64,000 nucleotides of DNA from Mesorhizobium mediterraneum (GTDB taxonomy: Bacteria > Pseudomonadota > Alphaproteobacteria > Rhizobiales > Rhizobiaceae), in contig NZ_NPKI01000026.1 in assembly GCF_002284565.1 (NCBI RefSeq), positions 349,292-413,291 of the forward strand, written 5' to 3'. The stretch's first letter is position 1. Every line of letters begins with the position of its first letter. The position numbers and the translations under genes were made by a program. This document shows positions 8,185 through 17,717 of this stretch, in pieces. The notes beneath the pieces were generated by a model that was not told where the DNA came from, made no database searches, and saw nothing but the letters and a program-made list of their open reading frames with translations.

Positions 8185-9561
8185 TCAGCTCACCTGATTG
8201 CGCTCGATGGTCAGATGCGCATAGCCGGCATTGCCTGATGAGGCGAGGTCGCCGGTCACCGGCTCGGCCCAGCGGTGGCCGACGATCGCGCCGTTTTGGG
8301 CGCCGTCGATGACATTGTCGGAGATGACCGCCGTTCCGGCGCCCTCGACCACGGTGACGGCGATGCCGGTTCCGGCCTTGCGGATGACGTTTGCGGTAGC
8401 GACCACATTGCGCATGAACGGCCCCCAGCCGATGTGCATGCCGTAGAGCGGCGCATTCTCGACGACGTTGCCGGAGACGGTGGTATCGGCCTCGACGTTG
8501 ATACCGATGCCGAAACCGGGCGGATCGGCAGGATAGGGGCCGCTGGTCGAGAGATTGCGCACGATGTTTCCTGAACATACGCCCATACGGCCGCCTTCGT
8601 TGAAATTGACGATCGAGATGCCGTTGGCGGCGCCGTCGACGATGTTGTTGCTGAGGATCGCCCCCTCGAACGAGAATTCGGAATACACGGCGGTCTCGCC
8701 CGACCGCGAGCAGGTGTTGCCGGTGATGTGCAGATTGCTGGCGCTGTTGGCGCGGATCGCCGAAAACGCGCAGTCCGAGACGATATTGCCCGAGATGATG
8801 ACGTTGCCGGCGCGGAACGCATTGATGCCGTTGCCGTTCTGGCCGGTTCCGCCGCTACGCGCCTGAATACGCTCGACGCGGTTGCCGCTGACGATCGTGC
8901 CGTCCTCGGCCGCTTGCCAGCGGTGCACGAGGATGCCGCCATTGGCGCAGTCGGACACAGTGTTGCCTGATATCGCCAAGCCGGTGGCTTCGACCGAATA
9001 GATGCCGGCGTCGGCAGCGCCTGATATTTCCGAGCGCTCGATGCGGCCCGAAGCGTGCTCGATCGCCAGGCCGTTCTTGCCGCTGCCTGATATCTGGCAA
9101 TTGTCGATGACGAGGTGAGCGACGCGGCGCAGGTCGAGCAGTCCTTGCGCGTAGTCGCCCATCCAGCGGTTGGTGCCGTCGAACACCAGCCCGGTGAATT
9201 CGATGTGCTCGGCCTGTTCCGCCATGAGCAGATGGCCGTTGCCGCCATAGACGATCCGCGATGCACCCGGCACCCCGGAAAGTCTGATACGGCTAGGCAG
9301 CGAAAGGTTGGATAGGACATAGGTTCCCGGCGGCAGGAACACCGGCATGTCGCGATCGCTTGCGTCGCGCAGCAGCCTGGTGAAGGCCTTGCTCTGGTCG
9401 TCAAGTGCGCCGGGCCGCACGCCGAGGTCGGCAGCGTTGATCGAGCCGCGCATCGAGGCATTGTCGACGGCGGGCAGGCTGGCCGCCGCTGCCTTGCCGA
9501 GCGAGAGGCCCATGACGGCAAAGCCGGCGGTCTGCGTAAGCAATTTTCGTCTGTTCAACAT
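8185..9561 (-). CDS. Tat-exported beta-helix repeat protein (TIGR03808-like)
   Basis: The 458-residue protein begins with a twin-arginine signal (MLNRRKLLTQTAGFAVMG), so the folded protein is exported. The rest consists of right-handed parallel beta-helix repeats: recurrent ISGNxVSDC / VSGNxVxxx rungs from about residue 100 to the end, typical of pectate-lyase-like folds. It resembles the uncharacterised family of twin-arginine-translocated repeat proteins of alphaproteobacteria. A longer in-frame reading upstream is possible, but the Tat motif fixes the ATG at 9561. It is divergent from the GreA-like gene with a 119-base shared upstream region. The ligand or substrate, probably a polysaccharide, is unknown. 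Confidence 0.85.
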   Translation of the reverse strand: MLNRRKLLTQTAGFAVMGLSLGKAAAASLPAVDNASMRGSINAADLGVRPGALDDQSKAFTRLLRDASDRDMPVFLPPGTYVLSNLSLPSRIRLSGVPGASRIVYGGNGHLLMAEQAEHIEFTGLVFDGTNRWMGDYAQGLLDLRRVAHLVIDNCQISGSGKNGLAIEHASGRIERSEISGAADAGIYSVEATGLAISGNTVSDCANGGILVHRWQAAEDGTIVSGNRVERIQARSGGTGQNGNGINAFRAGNVIISGNIVSDCAFSAIRANSASNLHITGNTCSRSGETAVYSEFSFEGAILSNNIVDGAANGISIVNFNEGGRMGVCSGNIVRNLSTSGPYPADPPGFGIGINVEADTTVSGNVVENAPLYGMHIGWGPFMRNVVATANVIRKAGTGIAVTVVEGAGTAVISDNVIDGAQNGAIVGHRWAEPVTGDLASSGNAGYAHLTIERNQVS

Positions 9562-9680
9562 CGGCACAGTTTCCCAGCGTTCGGCCATCGCACCGCAGGA
9601 ATCGTGCCAGGCCGGATCGGCCCCGGCCCGGTTTGCGGCAATGGCTTGTGAAGTCGCCGCGCGAGGCATAAGTTCGATTA

Positions 9681-10154
9681 ATGAGCAGAGCCTTCACGCG
9701 CGAAGAGGATAGCGAAAACGCCATTGCCGGCATCGGCGAGCGGCCGATCAGCCATCACCGCAATCTGGTGACGGAACGCGGCCTGGCGATGATCGACTCC
9801 GAACTGGCTGCCCTGCGCGATGATTTGGGCAGGGCGGAGAAGAGGGCCGACCGCGAGCGCATCGCGCTCATATCGCGCGACCTGCGCTACTGGACCGCGC
9901 GGCGTGAAAGCGCCGAGCTTTCCCTACCGGAACCGGGCAGCGACCTGGTTCGCTTTGGCATGGGCGTCACGCTGGAAGGCGATGACGGCAGGAAGGTACA
10001 CTGGAAGATCGTCGGCGAGGATGAGGCCGATCCGGCCAAGGGCACAATTTCACATGTTTCACCGATGGCCCTGGCCTTGTACGGCAAGAGGATCGGCGAA
10101 ATTGCCGTGGTGAACGGCAAGGAATGGGAGATCGTCAAGCTCTCCGACAATTAG
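9681..10154 (+). CDS. GreA/GreB-family transcription elongation factor-like protein
   Basis: Protein of 157 residues with a helical N-terminal part (about 26-80, LVTERGLAMIDSELAALRDDL...) like the Gre coiled coil. The C-terminal half (about 88-157) has the FKBP-like Gre domain (FGMGVTLEGDDG..., ISHVSPMALALYGKRIGEIAVV). Such proteins enter the RNA polymerase secondary channel. The canonical acidic tip motif (GDLxENAEY) is not recognisable; the equivalent region reads ADRERIALISRDLRYW, so cleavage activity is uncertain and a regulatory Gfh/Rnk-like role is possible. Its stop overlaps the doc stop by 4 bases on the other strand. Confidence 0.85.
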   Translation: MSRAFTREEDSENAIAGIGERPISHHRNLVTERGLAMIDSELAALRDDLGRAEKRADRERIALISRDLRYWTARRESAELSLPEPGSDLVRFGMGVTLEGDDGRKVHWKIVGEDEADPAKGTISHVSPMALALYGKRIGEIAVVNGKEWEIVKLSDN

Positions 10155-10540
10155 TCCTCGACCTTGATGACATGGTCGCGGAAGAATGCCGCCGCGCCGG
10201 CCTCGTCGATCTCGCCGGCGGCAACGCCCATGACGAATTCGTAGACCGTGCCGTTGTCGGCCGTCAGCGTATAGCCGTTGACAATTAGGAACGCGCTGGC
10301 GGCGACGATGGCCGTGCGCTTGTTGCCGTCGACAAAGGCATGATTTCTGGCGATGCCGAAGATATAGGCCGCAGCCAAATCCTCGATCGATGGATCACCG
10401 TAGTTCGTCTTGTTCTCGGCGCGGGCGAGCGTCGATTCAAGAGCATTCTCGTCTCTCAAACGCTGCGCGCCACCATGCCGGCGCAGCTGCTCCGCGTGCA
10501 TCGCTTCCACGGCGCGCCGGCTCAGGAATTGCAAGCTCAT
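10151..10540 (-). CDS. Doc/Fic-fold toxin of a type II toxin-antitoxin module
   Basis: The 129-residue protein matches the Doc (death-on-curing) family in length and motif: the Fic signature is NHAFVDGNKRTA around residues 66-77, with the catalytic His and the phosphate-binding DGNKR loop. Doc proteins phosphorylate elongation factor Tu and block translation. It starts inside the 3' end of the upstream antitoxin gene (4-base overlap), the usual toxin-antitoxin arrangement. The partner is an AbrB/MazE-type protein rather than classical Phd. All key residues look intact, so the toxin is probably functional. Confidence 0.93.
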   Translation of the reverse strand: MSLQFLSRRAVEAMHAEQLRRHGGAQRLRDENALESTLARAENKTNYGDPSIEDLAAAYIFGIARNHAFVDGNKRTAIVAASAFLIVNGYTLTADNGTVYEFVMGVAAGEIDEAGAAAFFRDHVIKVED

Positions 10541-10758
10541 TCGGCGAGCTTCTGAAGCGCGACCTTGTATTTGTCCATCACCTCGCGGGCAGCTTTCATT
10601 TGCCGCTCGAAGTTATCGTCCACCGGCTTCAGCGCAAGGCCGTCACCTGTTTCAACGATTTGAAGCTGGTCGCCAGCCTTCAGGTTCAGACGATCGAGAA
10701 GCTCCCTCGGCAGGATCACCCCTTCGGAATTGCCGATCTTGCGGATGGTCGTGTTCAT
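10537..10758 (-). CDS. AbrB/MazE-type antitoxin
   Basis: A 73-residue protein with an N-terminal swapped-hairpin AbrB DNA-binding domain (TTIRKIGNSEGVILPRELLDRLNLKAGDQL, residues 2-32). A short C-terminal tail should bind and neutralise Doc. The ATG at 10758 was chosen because the family starts one or two residues before T-x-R-K-I-G-N-S. It overlaps doc by 4 bases. Two palindromic 20-bp repeats with an embedded TATAAT lie immediately upstream and are the likely autoregulatory sites. Confidence 0.92.
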   Translation of the reverse strand: MNTTIRKIGNSEGVILPRELLDRLNLKAGDQLQIVETGDGLALKPVDDNFERQMKAAREVMDKYKVALQKLAE

Positions 10759-10772
10759 AGCGCTGCACCCTT

Positions 10773-10826
10773 GTTGCAACACATATTATAACGCGACCTG
10801 CTCTCCGTTACAACGGATATTATAAC
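10773..10826 (-). promoter_or_regulatory. toxin-antitoxin promoter with two 20-bp operators
   Basis: Two copies of a 20-base site at 10773-10792 and 10807-10826. On the gene strand each reads GTTATAATAT-NN-GTTGNAAC. Each is an imperfect palindrome (GTTAYAA ... TTGYAAC) and contains TATAAT, a -10 hexamer. The copies start 34 bases apart. Such paired sites are typical for cooperative antitoxin or toxin-antitoxin autorepression; binding is inferred. Confidence 0.7.
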
Positions 10827-10830
10827 AGGC

Positions 10831-12950
<2,120 letters not shown>

Positions 12951-12954
<4 letters not shown>

Positions 12955-14393
12955 GTTGCTATTCCGATCGATTGATCGATGCGGATCGGAAACAGCGGCT
13001 CGCACACCGCCACGCCTTCCGTGAAGGCGGGTCGCGGCTCTGCCGCCAGCGTCTCGACCGGACGTTCGGTCTTCGACGGGTGATGCGTCGTGCCGATGAT
13101 GGCCCGCTCGCCCGCCTGATAGGCAGCATTGCGGCGGGCGGAGGCGGCCTGAACCCGTTTCTGGATGTGTCCTTGCTGCAGGCTGGACAGCACGCCACCT
13201 TCCGCCTCGATCCGCTGGAATTCTTCCCAGGCCGCTTCGCAGAGTTCGGCGGTCAGTGCTTCGACGGCGCCCGAACCGCAAGCAGGGTCGACGACATGAT
13301 CAATATGGCTTTCGTTGGCCATGATCAGTTGCGTATTGCGGGCGACACGGCGGGCAAAGCCCGCCGGCAGGCCATGCGCTATCGTATGCGGCAGGATGGA
13401 GATCGAATCCGCCCCGCCGGCCGCGGCGGCAAAACCGGCAATGGTACTGCGCAAGATATTGGTCTCTGGGTCCGCCGAAGTCATCATGCGGAACGACGTC
13501 TCGGCATGGATGTTGGCGGTGGAGGCGGAGATCGAGCATGCCTCCTGAACACGCGCCCACAGCCTGCGCAGGGCCCTGACCTTGGCCATCGACACGAACT
13601 GGTCCTGGTCGACGCTCAGCGCAAAGCCGATATGGGGCGCCGCATAGACAAGCGGCTGGCGCGCCTCCTCGAACATCCGGAGATAGGAGACCGCCGAAGC
13701 CATCATGGTGCCCAGCTCCTGCGCTTCGGTGGCGCCGGCATTGTGGAAGACGCGCCCGTCTGCCTCCAGCAGAACCCCGGGCACGCCCATCGAGAAAAAA
13801 TGCGCCAGGGACTGCGGCATCGACGCCTGCAGGGCTTCGATCGACATGCGCAACCGGCCGGTTCCGGCAAATATCGCCGCCGGATCGATGCCGAATGAAA
13901 GGTTGAGCTTTGCCGGATCTGACCGGCGCTTGCTCAAGAACGCAACCAGCCAGTCGGCCACGGCGCGGCTCCAGGGATGGGCGTCGATGCGGACCTGGGT
14001 GCGATTGAGCGGCACACCGTCCAGCACGGTCTCCAGCGCCTCGGCAGTCCTCGGCAGGCCATAGCCGAACGCATTCGGCGCGCCTTCGAAGACAAGCGAC
14101 AATCCGGTGGCGCCCTGTGCGACGTCTTCCAGGGCCTGGGCTTTGGCGCGGCCGATATCCGGATCGTCGATACGCTGGCTGACGATCCACGGCGATCTCG
14201 GATTTGCCCGCGCGAGAGGCTCTGCGGTGACCGAACGATCATAGAGCGGCTCGATGCGGATCGCATCGTCCGTATGGGACACGAGCTTTTCCTCGAAGGT
14301 TCCGCCGGCCAGGGCTTTTTCCGCAAGGGCCAGCCACCGCTGCCGGTCAGGGTTCGGAAGTTCGGCATCATGGTTCAAGGCACCGGCGCCCAT
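12951..14393 (-). CDS. methylmalonyl-CoA mutase small subunit
   Basis: Non-catalytic partner of the heterodimeric mutase, 480 residues. It shows the mutase barrel (GVPLNRTQVRIDAHPWSRAVADWL..., SILPHTIAHGLPAGFARRVARNTQLIMANESHI) but ends after the barrel. It therefore lacks the C-terminal cobalamin-like domain carried by longer small subunits of about 600-640 residues. The ATG at 14393 follows a GGAGAG ribosome-binding site, so it is preferred over the ATG nine codons upstream. It is first in a two-gene operon with the large subunit. Its role is probably structural. Confidence 0.92.
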
Positions 14394-14655
14394 CCGCTCT
14401 CCTCGTCTTATCGGCCGCATCGGCCTGGAACGTCAGTCTACGGTTCCCAGTCGCAGATCACAATGCAACACGCTTCCTGCGACAGTGAACCGTCAACCGA
14501 TTGCCAAACATGCGCAAAATCCGCAAGCTCCAAAAAAACTCAATTTCGACCATGGCCATTGTCGCTGCGCAATGGCGTCATTATACCTGCGGCGAGCCCG
14601 GTTACTTTCAATAGATCAGGGCGTTCAACACTTCAGGTTTGCGGAGACCCGACAC

Positions 14656-16200
14656 ATGGCTGACGACACCAGTATTTTCATAGGGGCCAGCCGCAAGCCT
14701 GATGACAGCTACCAGCGCGCCGAAAATCTGCTGCTTCAGTATGGCAATCGCCACGGCCTGGTCACCGGTGCGACCGGCACCGGCAAGACCGTGACCTTGC
14801 AGATTCTGGCGGAAGGTTTCTCCAATGCCGGCGTGCCGGTCTTCTGCGCCGACATCAAGGGCGACCTGTCCGGTATCGCCATGATGGGCACGGCACAGGA
14901 TTTTCTGGTCAAGCGCGCCGAGCAGGTCAAGCTCGATCCTTATGAATTCCAGGAGTTTCCGGTCATCTTCTGGGATCTGTTCGGCGAGCAGGGCCATCCG
15001 ATACGCGCCACCGTCTCGGAAATGGGGCCGCTGCTTCTGTCGCGGCTGATGAACCTCTCCGAGGCGCAGGAAGGCATCATGAACATCGCCTTCCGTATCG
15101 CCGACGAAGAAGGCCTGTTGCTGCTGGACCTGAAGGACCTGCAAGCACTTCTTGCCAACATTGCCGATCGCGCCCAAGAAATCGGAGCTCGCTACGGCAA
15201 TGTCACCAAGCCTTCGGTCGGCGCTATCCAGCGCACCTTGCTGGTCCTGGAGCAGCAGGGGGCGACGAATTTCTTCGGCGAACCGGCACTGCGGATCGCC
15301 GACATCATGCGCACCACCCGCGACGGGCGCGGCGCCATCAGCGTGCTGGCCGCCGACAAGCTGATGGCGAATCCCCGGCTCTATGCGACATTCCTTTTGT
15401 GGCTGATGTCGGAGCTGTTCGAGGAACTGCCTGAAGTCGGCGACCCCGACAAGCCAAAGCTGGTCTTCTTCTTCGACGAGGCGCACCTTCTGTTCGACGA
15501 TGCGCCGAAGGTGCTGATCGACCGGGTCGAGCAGGTGGTCCGCCTGATCCGCTCGAAGGGCGTCGGCGTTTACTTCGTCACCCAGAATCCGCTGGATATC
15601 CCTGAAACGGTTCTGGCCCAGCTCGGCAACCGGGTGCAGCACGCGCTTCGCGCCTACACGCCGCGGGAGCAGAAGGCGGTGAGGACGGCCGCCGAGACGT
15701 TCAGGCCCAATCCCGACTTCGACTGCGCGACCGTGATCACACAGCTCGGCACTGGCGAGGCGTTGGTCTCGACGCTGGAAGCGAAGGGCGCTCCTTCGAT
15801 GGTCCAACGGACGCTGGTTCGCCCGCCGTCGTCACGACTTGGTCCGATCACGCCTGACGAGCGCCGCAAGCTGATCACTGAGAGCCCGGTTGCGGGGCAG
15901 TACGACCAGACCATCGATCGCGAATCGGCTTTCGAGATGCTGCAGAAAAAAGCCAAGGACGCTCTGGACGCAGAGGCGCAGCAGCAGGAGAGCGGCCGCT
16001 CACGCTGGACCATTCCAGGCTTCGACAATGACAGCCCCCCGCCCCAGACCACCGGCAGCAGGCGTACATCGGCACCCAGACCGTCCAATCGCCAGACGGT
16101 GGCGGAGGCGGCGATCAAATCGGTGGTTCGTTCCGTCGGCTCGTCCGTGGGCCGGGCGATCGTGCGCGGCATTCTGGGGAGTCTCGCCAGGGGGCGGTGA
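14656..16200 (+). CDS. HerA/FtsK-like ATPase (DUF853, YjgR family)
   Basis: The 514-residue P-loop ATPase resembles E. coli YjgR. Walker A is GATGTGKT at residues 38-45. A D-I-K-G-D-L-S-G block follows at about 66-73, and Walker B is LVFFFDEAH at 269-277. A conserved VYFVTQNPLDIPETVL segment supplies the sensor region. The C-terminus carries a long low-complexity Gln/Ser/Pro linker and a basic tail. It is annotated in many genomes as a helicase HerA C-terminal domain protein; the true role is unknown. The start ATG at 14656 is the one that gives the family N-terminus; the open frame upstream to 14254 overlaps the mutase gene on the other strand and is not conserved-looking. Confidence 0.88.
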   Translation: MADDTSIFIGASRKPDDSYQRAENLLLQYGNRHGLVTGATGTGKTVTLQILAEGFSNAGVPVFCADIKGDLSGIAMMGTAQDFLVKRAEQVKLDPYEFQEFPVIFWDLFGEQGHPIRATVSEMGPLLLSRLMNLSEAQEGIMNIAFRIADEEGLLLLDLKDLQALLANIADRAQEIGARYGNVTKPSVGAIQRTLLVLEQQGATNFFGEPALRIADIMRTTRDGRGAISVLAADKLMANPRLYATFLLWLMSELFEELPEVGDPDKPKLVFFFDEAHLLFDDAPKVLIDRVEQVVRLIRSKGVGVYFVTQNPLDIPETVLAQLGNRVQHALRAYTPREQKAVRTAAETFRPNPDFDCATVITQLGTGEALVSTLEAKGAPSMVQRTLVRPPSSRLGPITPDERRKLITESPVAGQYDQTIDRESAFEMLQKKAKDALDAEAQQQESGRSRWTIPGFDNDSPPPQTTGSRRTSAPRPSNRQTVAEAAIKSVVRSVGSSVGRAIVRGILGSLARGR

Positions 16201-16201
16201 G

Positions 16202-16229
16202 AGCATCGGACCCAAAAAGGTGGGAATCG
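16202..16229. repeat. degenerate rhizobial intergenic repeat fragment
   Basis: Directly after the ATPase stop, AGCATCGGACCCAAAAAG-GTGGGAATCGG resembles the first arm and loop of the common hairpin repeat with GCATCGGACCC...GTGG...CGG. The second arm is missing. Similarity is judged by eye against the intact CATGTCGCCCAAAAGTG type at 56825. Confidence 0.4.
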
Positions 16230-16378
16230 GCCGGGCGCGCCGAGTCTGAAAAATCCCGTCACGGCACACGTCATTTCAGGTTGGCCCTAGCTGAATTGCC
16301 GCAAATGCAGAACCGGGTGGCCATTGTGAGGAGACTCCTTATAACGGTTGATGAGATTGCGATAACCAAGGGGAGACG

Positions 16379-17239
16379 ATGCGTTACATACGTCCGCTTT
16401 CAATCGAAGACGCCGTTGGCCAGTTGACCGGCTCGTCCGGCACAGCCGCCATTCTCGCCGGAGGCAGCGACCTGCTGGTGAGGATGAAAGGCGGCTTCAT
16501 CGAACCCGAGCTGATCGTCGACATCAAGGCGATCGATGGGCTCAGCGAAATCAGGGAAACGGCGGAGGGCTTCAGCATTGGTGCCGCGGTCCCCTGCGCT
16601 GCATTGGGAGAGAACGCGGCCCTGAAGACAGCATGGCCTGGCGTCGTCGAAGCGGCTAAGCTGATCGGCTCCAAGCAGGTACAGGGGCGCTGCACCATCG
16701 TCGGCAATCTCTGCAACGCCTCGCCGGCCGCCGATAGCGTGCCGGCGCTGGTGGCCGCCCACGCCAGGGCGTTGGTTATCGGGCCCGGAGGCAAGCGCAC
16801 AATCCCAGTGGAAACCGTGCCGACCGGGCCGGGCAAGACGTCGCTCGCCAAGGGAGAGATCATCGAGGCGATCCTGCTCGACAGGCGCGCGCCGCGCTCC
16901 GGCGATGCCTATCTGCGTTTCATTCCACGCACGGAGATGGACATCGCCGTGGTCAGCGCCGGCGTGAACCTGACGCTTGATGAGCAAGGTGTCGTCAAGG
17001 CGGCCCGCGTGGCCCTGGGCGCCGTGGCCGCGACGGTGCTGCTGGTCGAGGAGGCCGCCGAGGCCCTCATCGGCAGGAAGATGGACGAAGCAGCACTTGA
17101 GCGGCTCGCCAAGGTCTGCGCGGGGGCCTGCCGTCCGATCGACGACAAGCGCGGCACCGTCGAATTCAGAAGAAAAGTTGCGGGTGTGCTGGCCAGGCGG
17201 GCCGCCATGACCGCCTATGCACGTGCAGGAGGCAAATGA
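16379..17239 (+). CDS. molybdenum hydroxylase FAD subunit (CoxM-like)
   Basis: Medium subunit, 286 residues, of a xanthine dehydrogenase/CO dehydrogenase-type enzyme; it carries FAD and passes electrons to the acceptor. The FAD motifs AGGSDLLVRMKGG (about 29-41) and TIVGNLCNASPAADSVPAL (about 106-124) are intact. The C-terminal CO_deh_flav_C domain follows (KAARVALGAVAATVLLVEEAAEAL). A good ribosome-binding site (AGGGGAG) precedes the ATG. It is first in the M-S-L-MoaD operon, with its stop overlapping the next start by 4 bases. Confidence 0.93.
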   Translation: MRYIRPLSIEDAVGQLTGSSGTAAILAGGSDLLVRMKGGFIEPELIVDIKAIDGLSEIRETAEGFSIGAAVPCAALGENAALKTAWPGVVEAAKLIGSKQVQGRCTIVGNLCNASPAADSVPALVAAHARALVIGPGGKRTIPVETVPTGPGKTSLAKGEIIEAILLDRRAPRSGDAYLRFIPRTEMDIAVVSAGVNLTLDEQGVVKAARVALGAVAATVLLVEEAAEALIGRKMDEAALERLAKVCAGACRPIDDKRGTVEFRRKVAGVLARRAAMTAYARAGGK

Positions 17240-17715
17240 TGGCCGGCGTAGCAGTCTCAACGACAATCAACGGCGACAATTTCGAATACCTTTGCCAACC
17301 GGACGAGACGCTGCTCGATGTGCTGCGCGACCGCCTCGGCCTGACCGGTGCCAAGGAAGGCTGCGGCACCGGCGACTGCGGCGCCTGCAGCATCATCCTC
17401 GACGACCGGCTGGTGTGCTCGTGCCTGGTGCTTGGCGCGGAGGCCGAGGGCCGGCGCGTCGAGACCGTCGAAGGCATGGCGCATGGCGACAGGCTGCATC
17501 CGCTGCAGCAGAAGTTCCTCGAACACGCAGCACTGCAATGCGGCATCTGCACGCCGGGCTTCCTGATTGCGGCCAAGGACCTTTTGGCCAAGAACCCCGA
17601 CCCGACCGAGGAGGAAATCCGCTTTGGCCTCGCCGGGAATCTCTGCCGCTGCACCGGCTATGACAAGATCGTGCGCGCCGTCCAGGACGCCGCCAGCGTG
17701 ATGAAGGGAGCCTGA
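17236..17715 (+). CDS. molybdenum hydroxylase [2Fe-2S] subunit (CoxS-like)
   Basis: Small subunit, 159 residues, with two iron-sulfur clusters. The plant-type ferredoxin cluster uses Cys43, Cys48, Cys51 and Cys63 (EGCGTGDCGAC...CSC). The helical [2Fe-2S] domain uses Cys102, Cys105, Cys137 and Cys139 (QCGIC, LCRCTGY). Spacing matches the family exactly. It overlaps the FAD-subunit gene by 4 bases and is 2 bases from the large-subunit gene, so all three are co-translated. Confidence 0.95.
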   Translation: MMAGVAVSTTINGDNFEYLCQPDETLLDVLRDRLGLTGAKEGCGTGDCGACSIILDDRLVCSCLVLGAEAEGRRVETVEGMAHGDRLHPLQQKFLEHAALQCGICTPGFLIAAKDLLAKNPDPTEEEIRFGLAGNLCRCTGYDKIVRAVQDAASVMKGA

Positions 17716-17717
17716 CG

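Noticed and set aside
8256..9521. A 421-codon second minus-strand frame within the beta-helix gene
   Set aside because: It is Ser/Arg/Ala-rich and out of frame with the Tat-signal protein, which has a plausible start and repeats.
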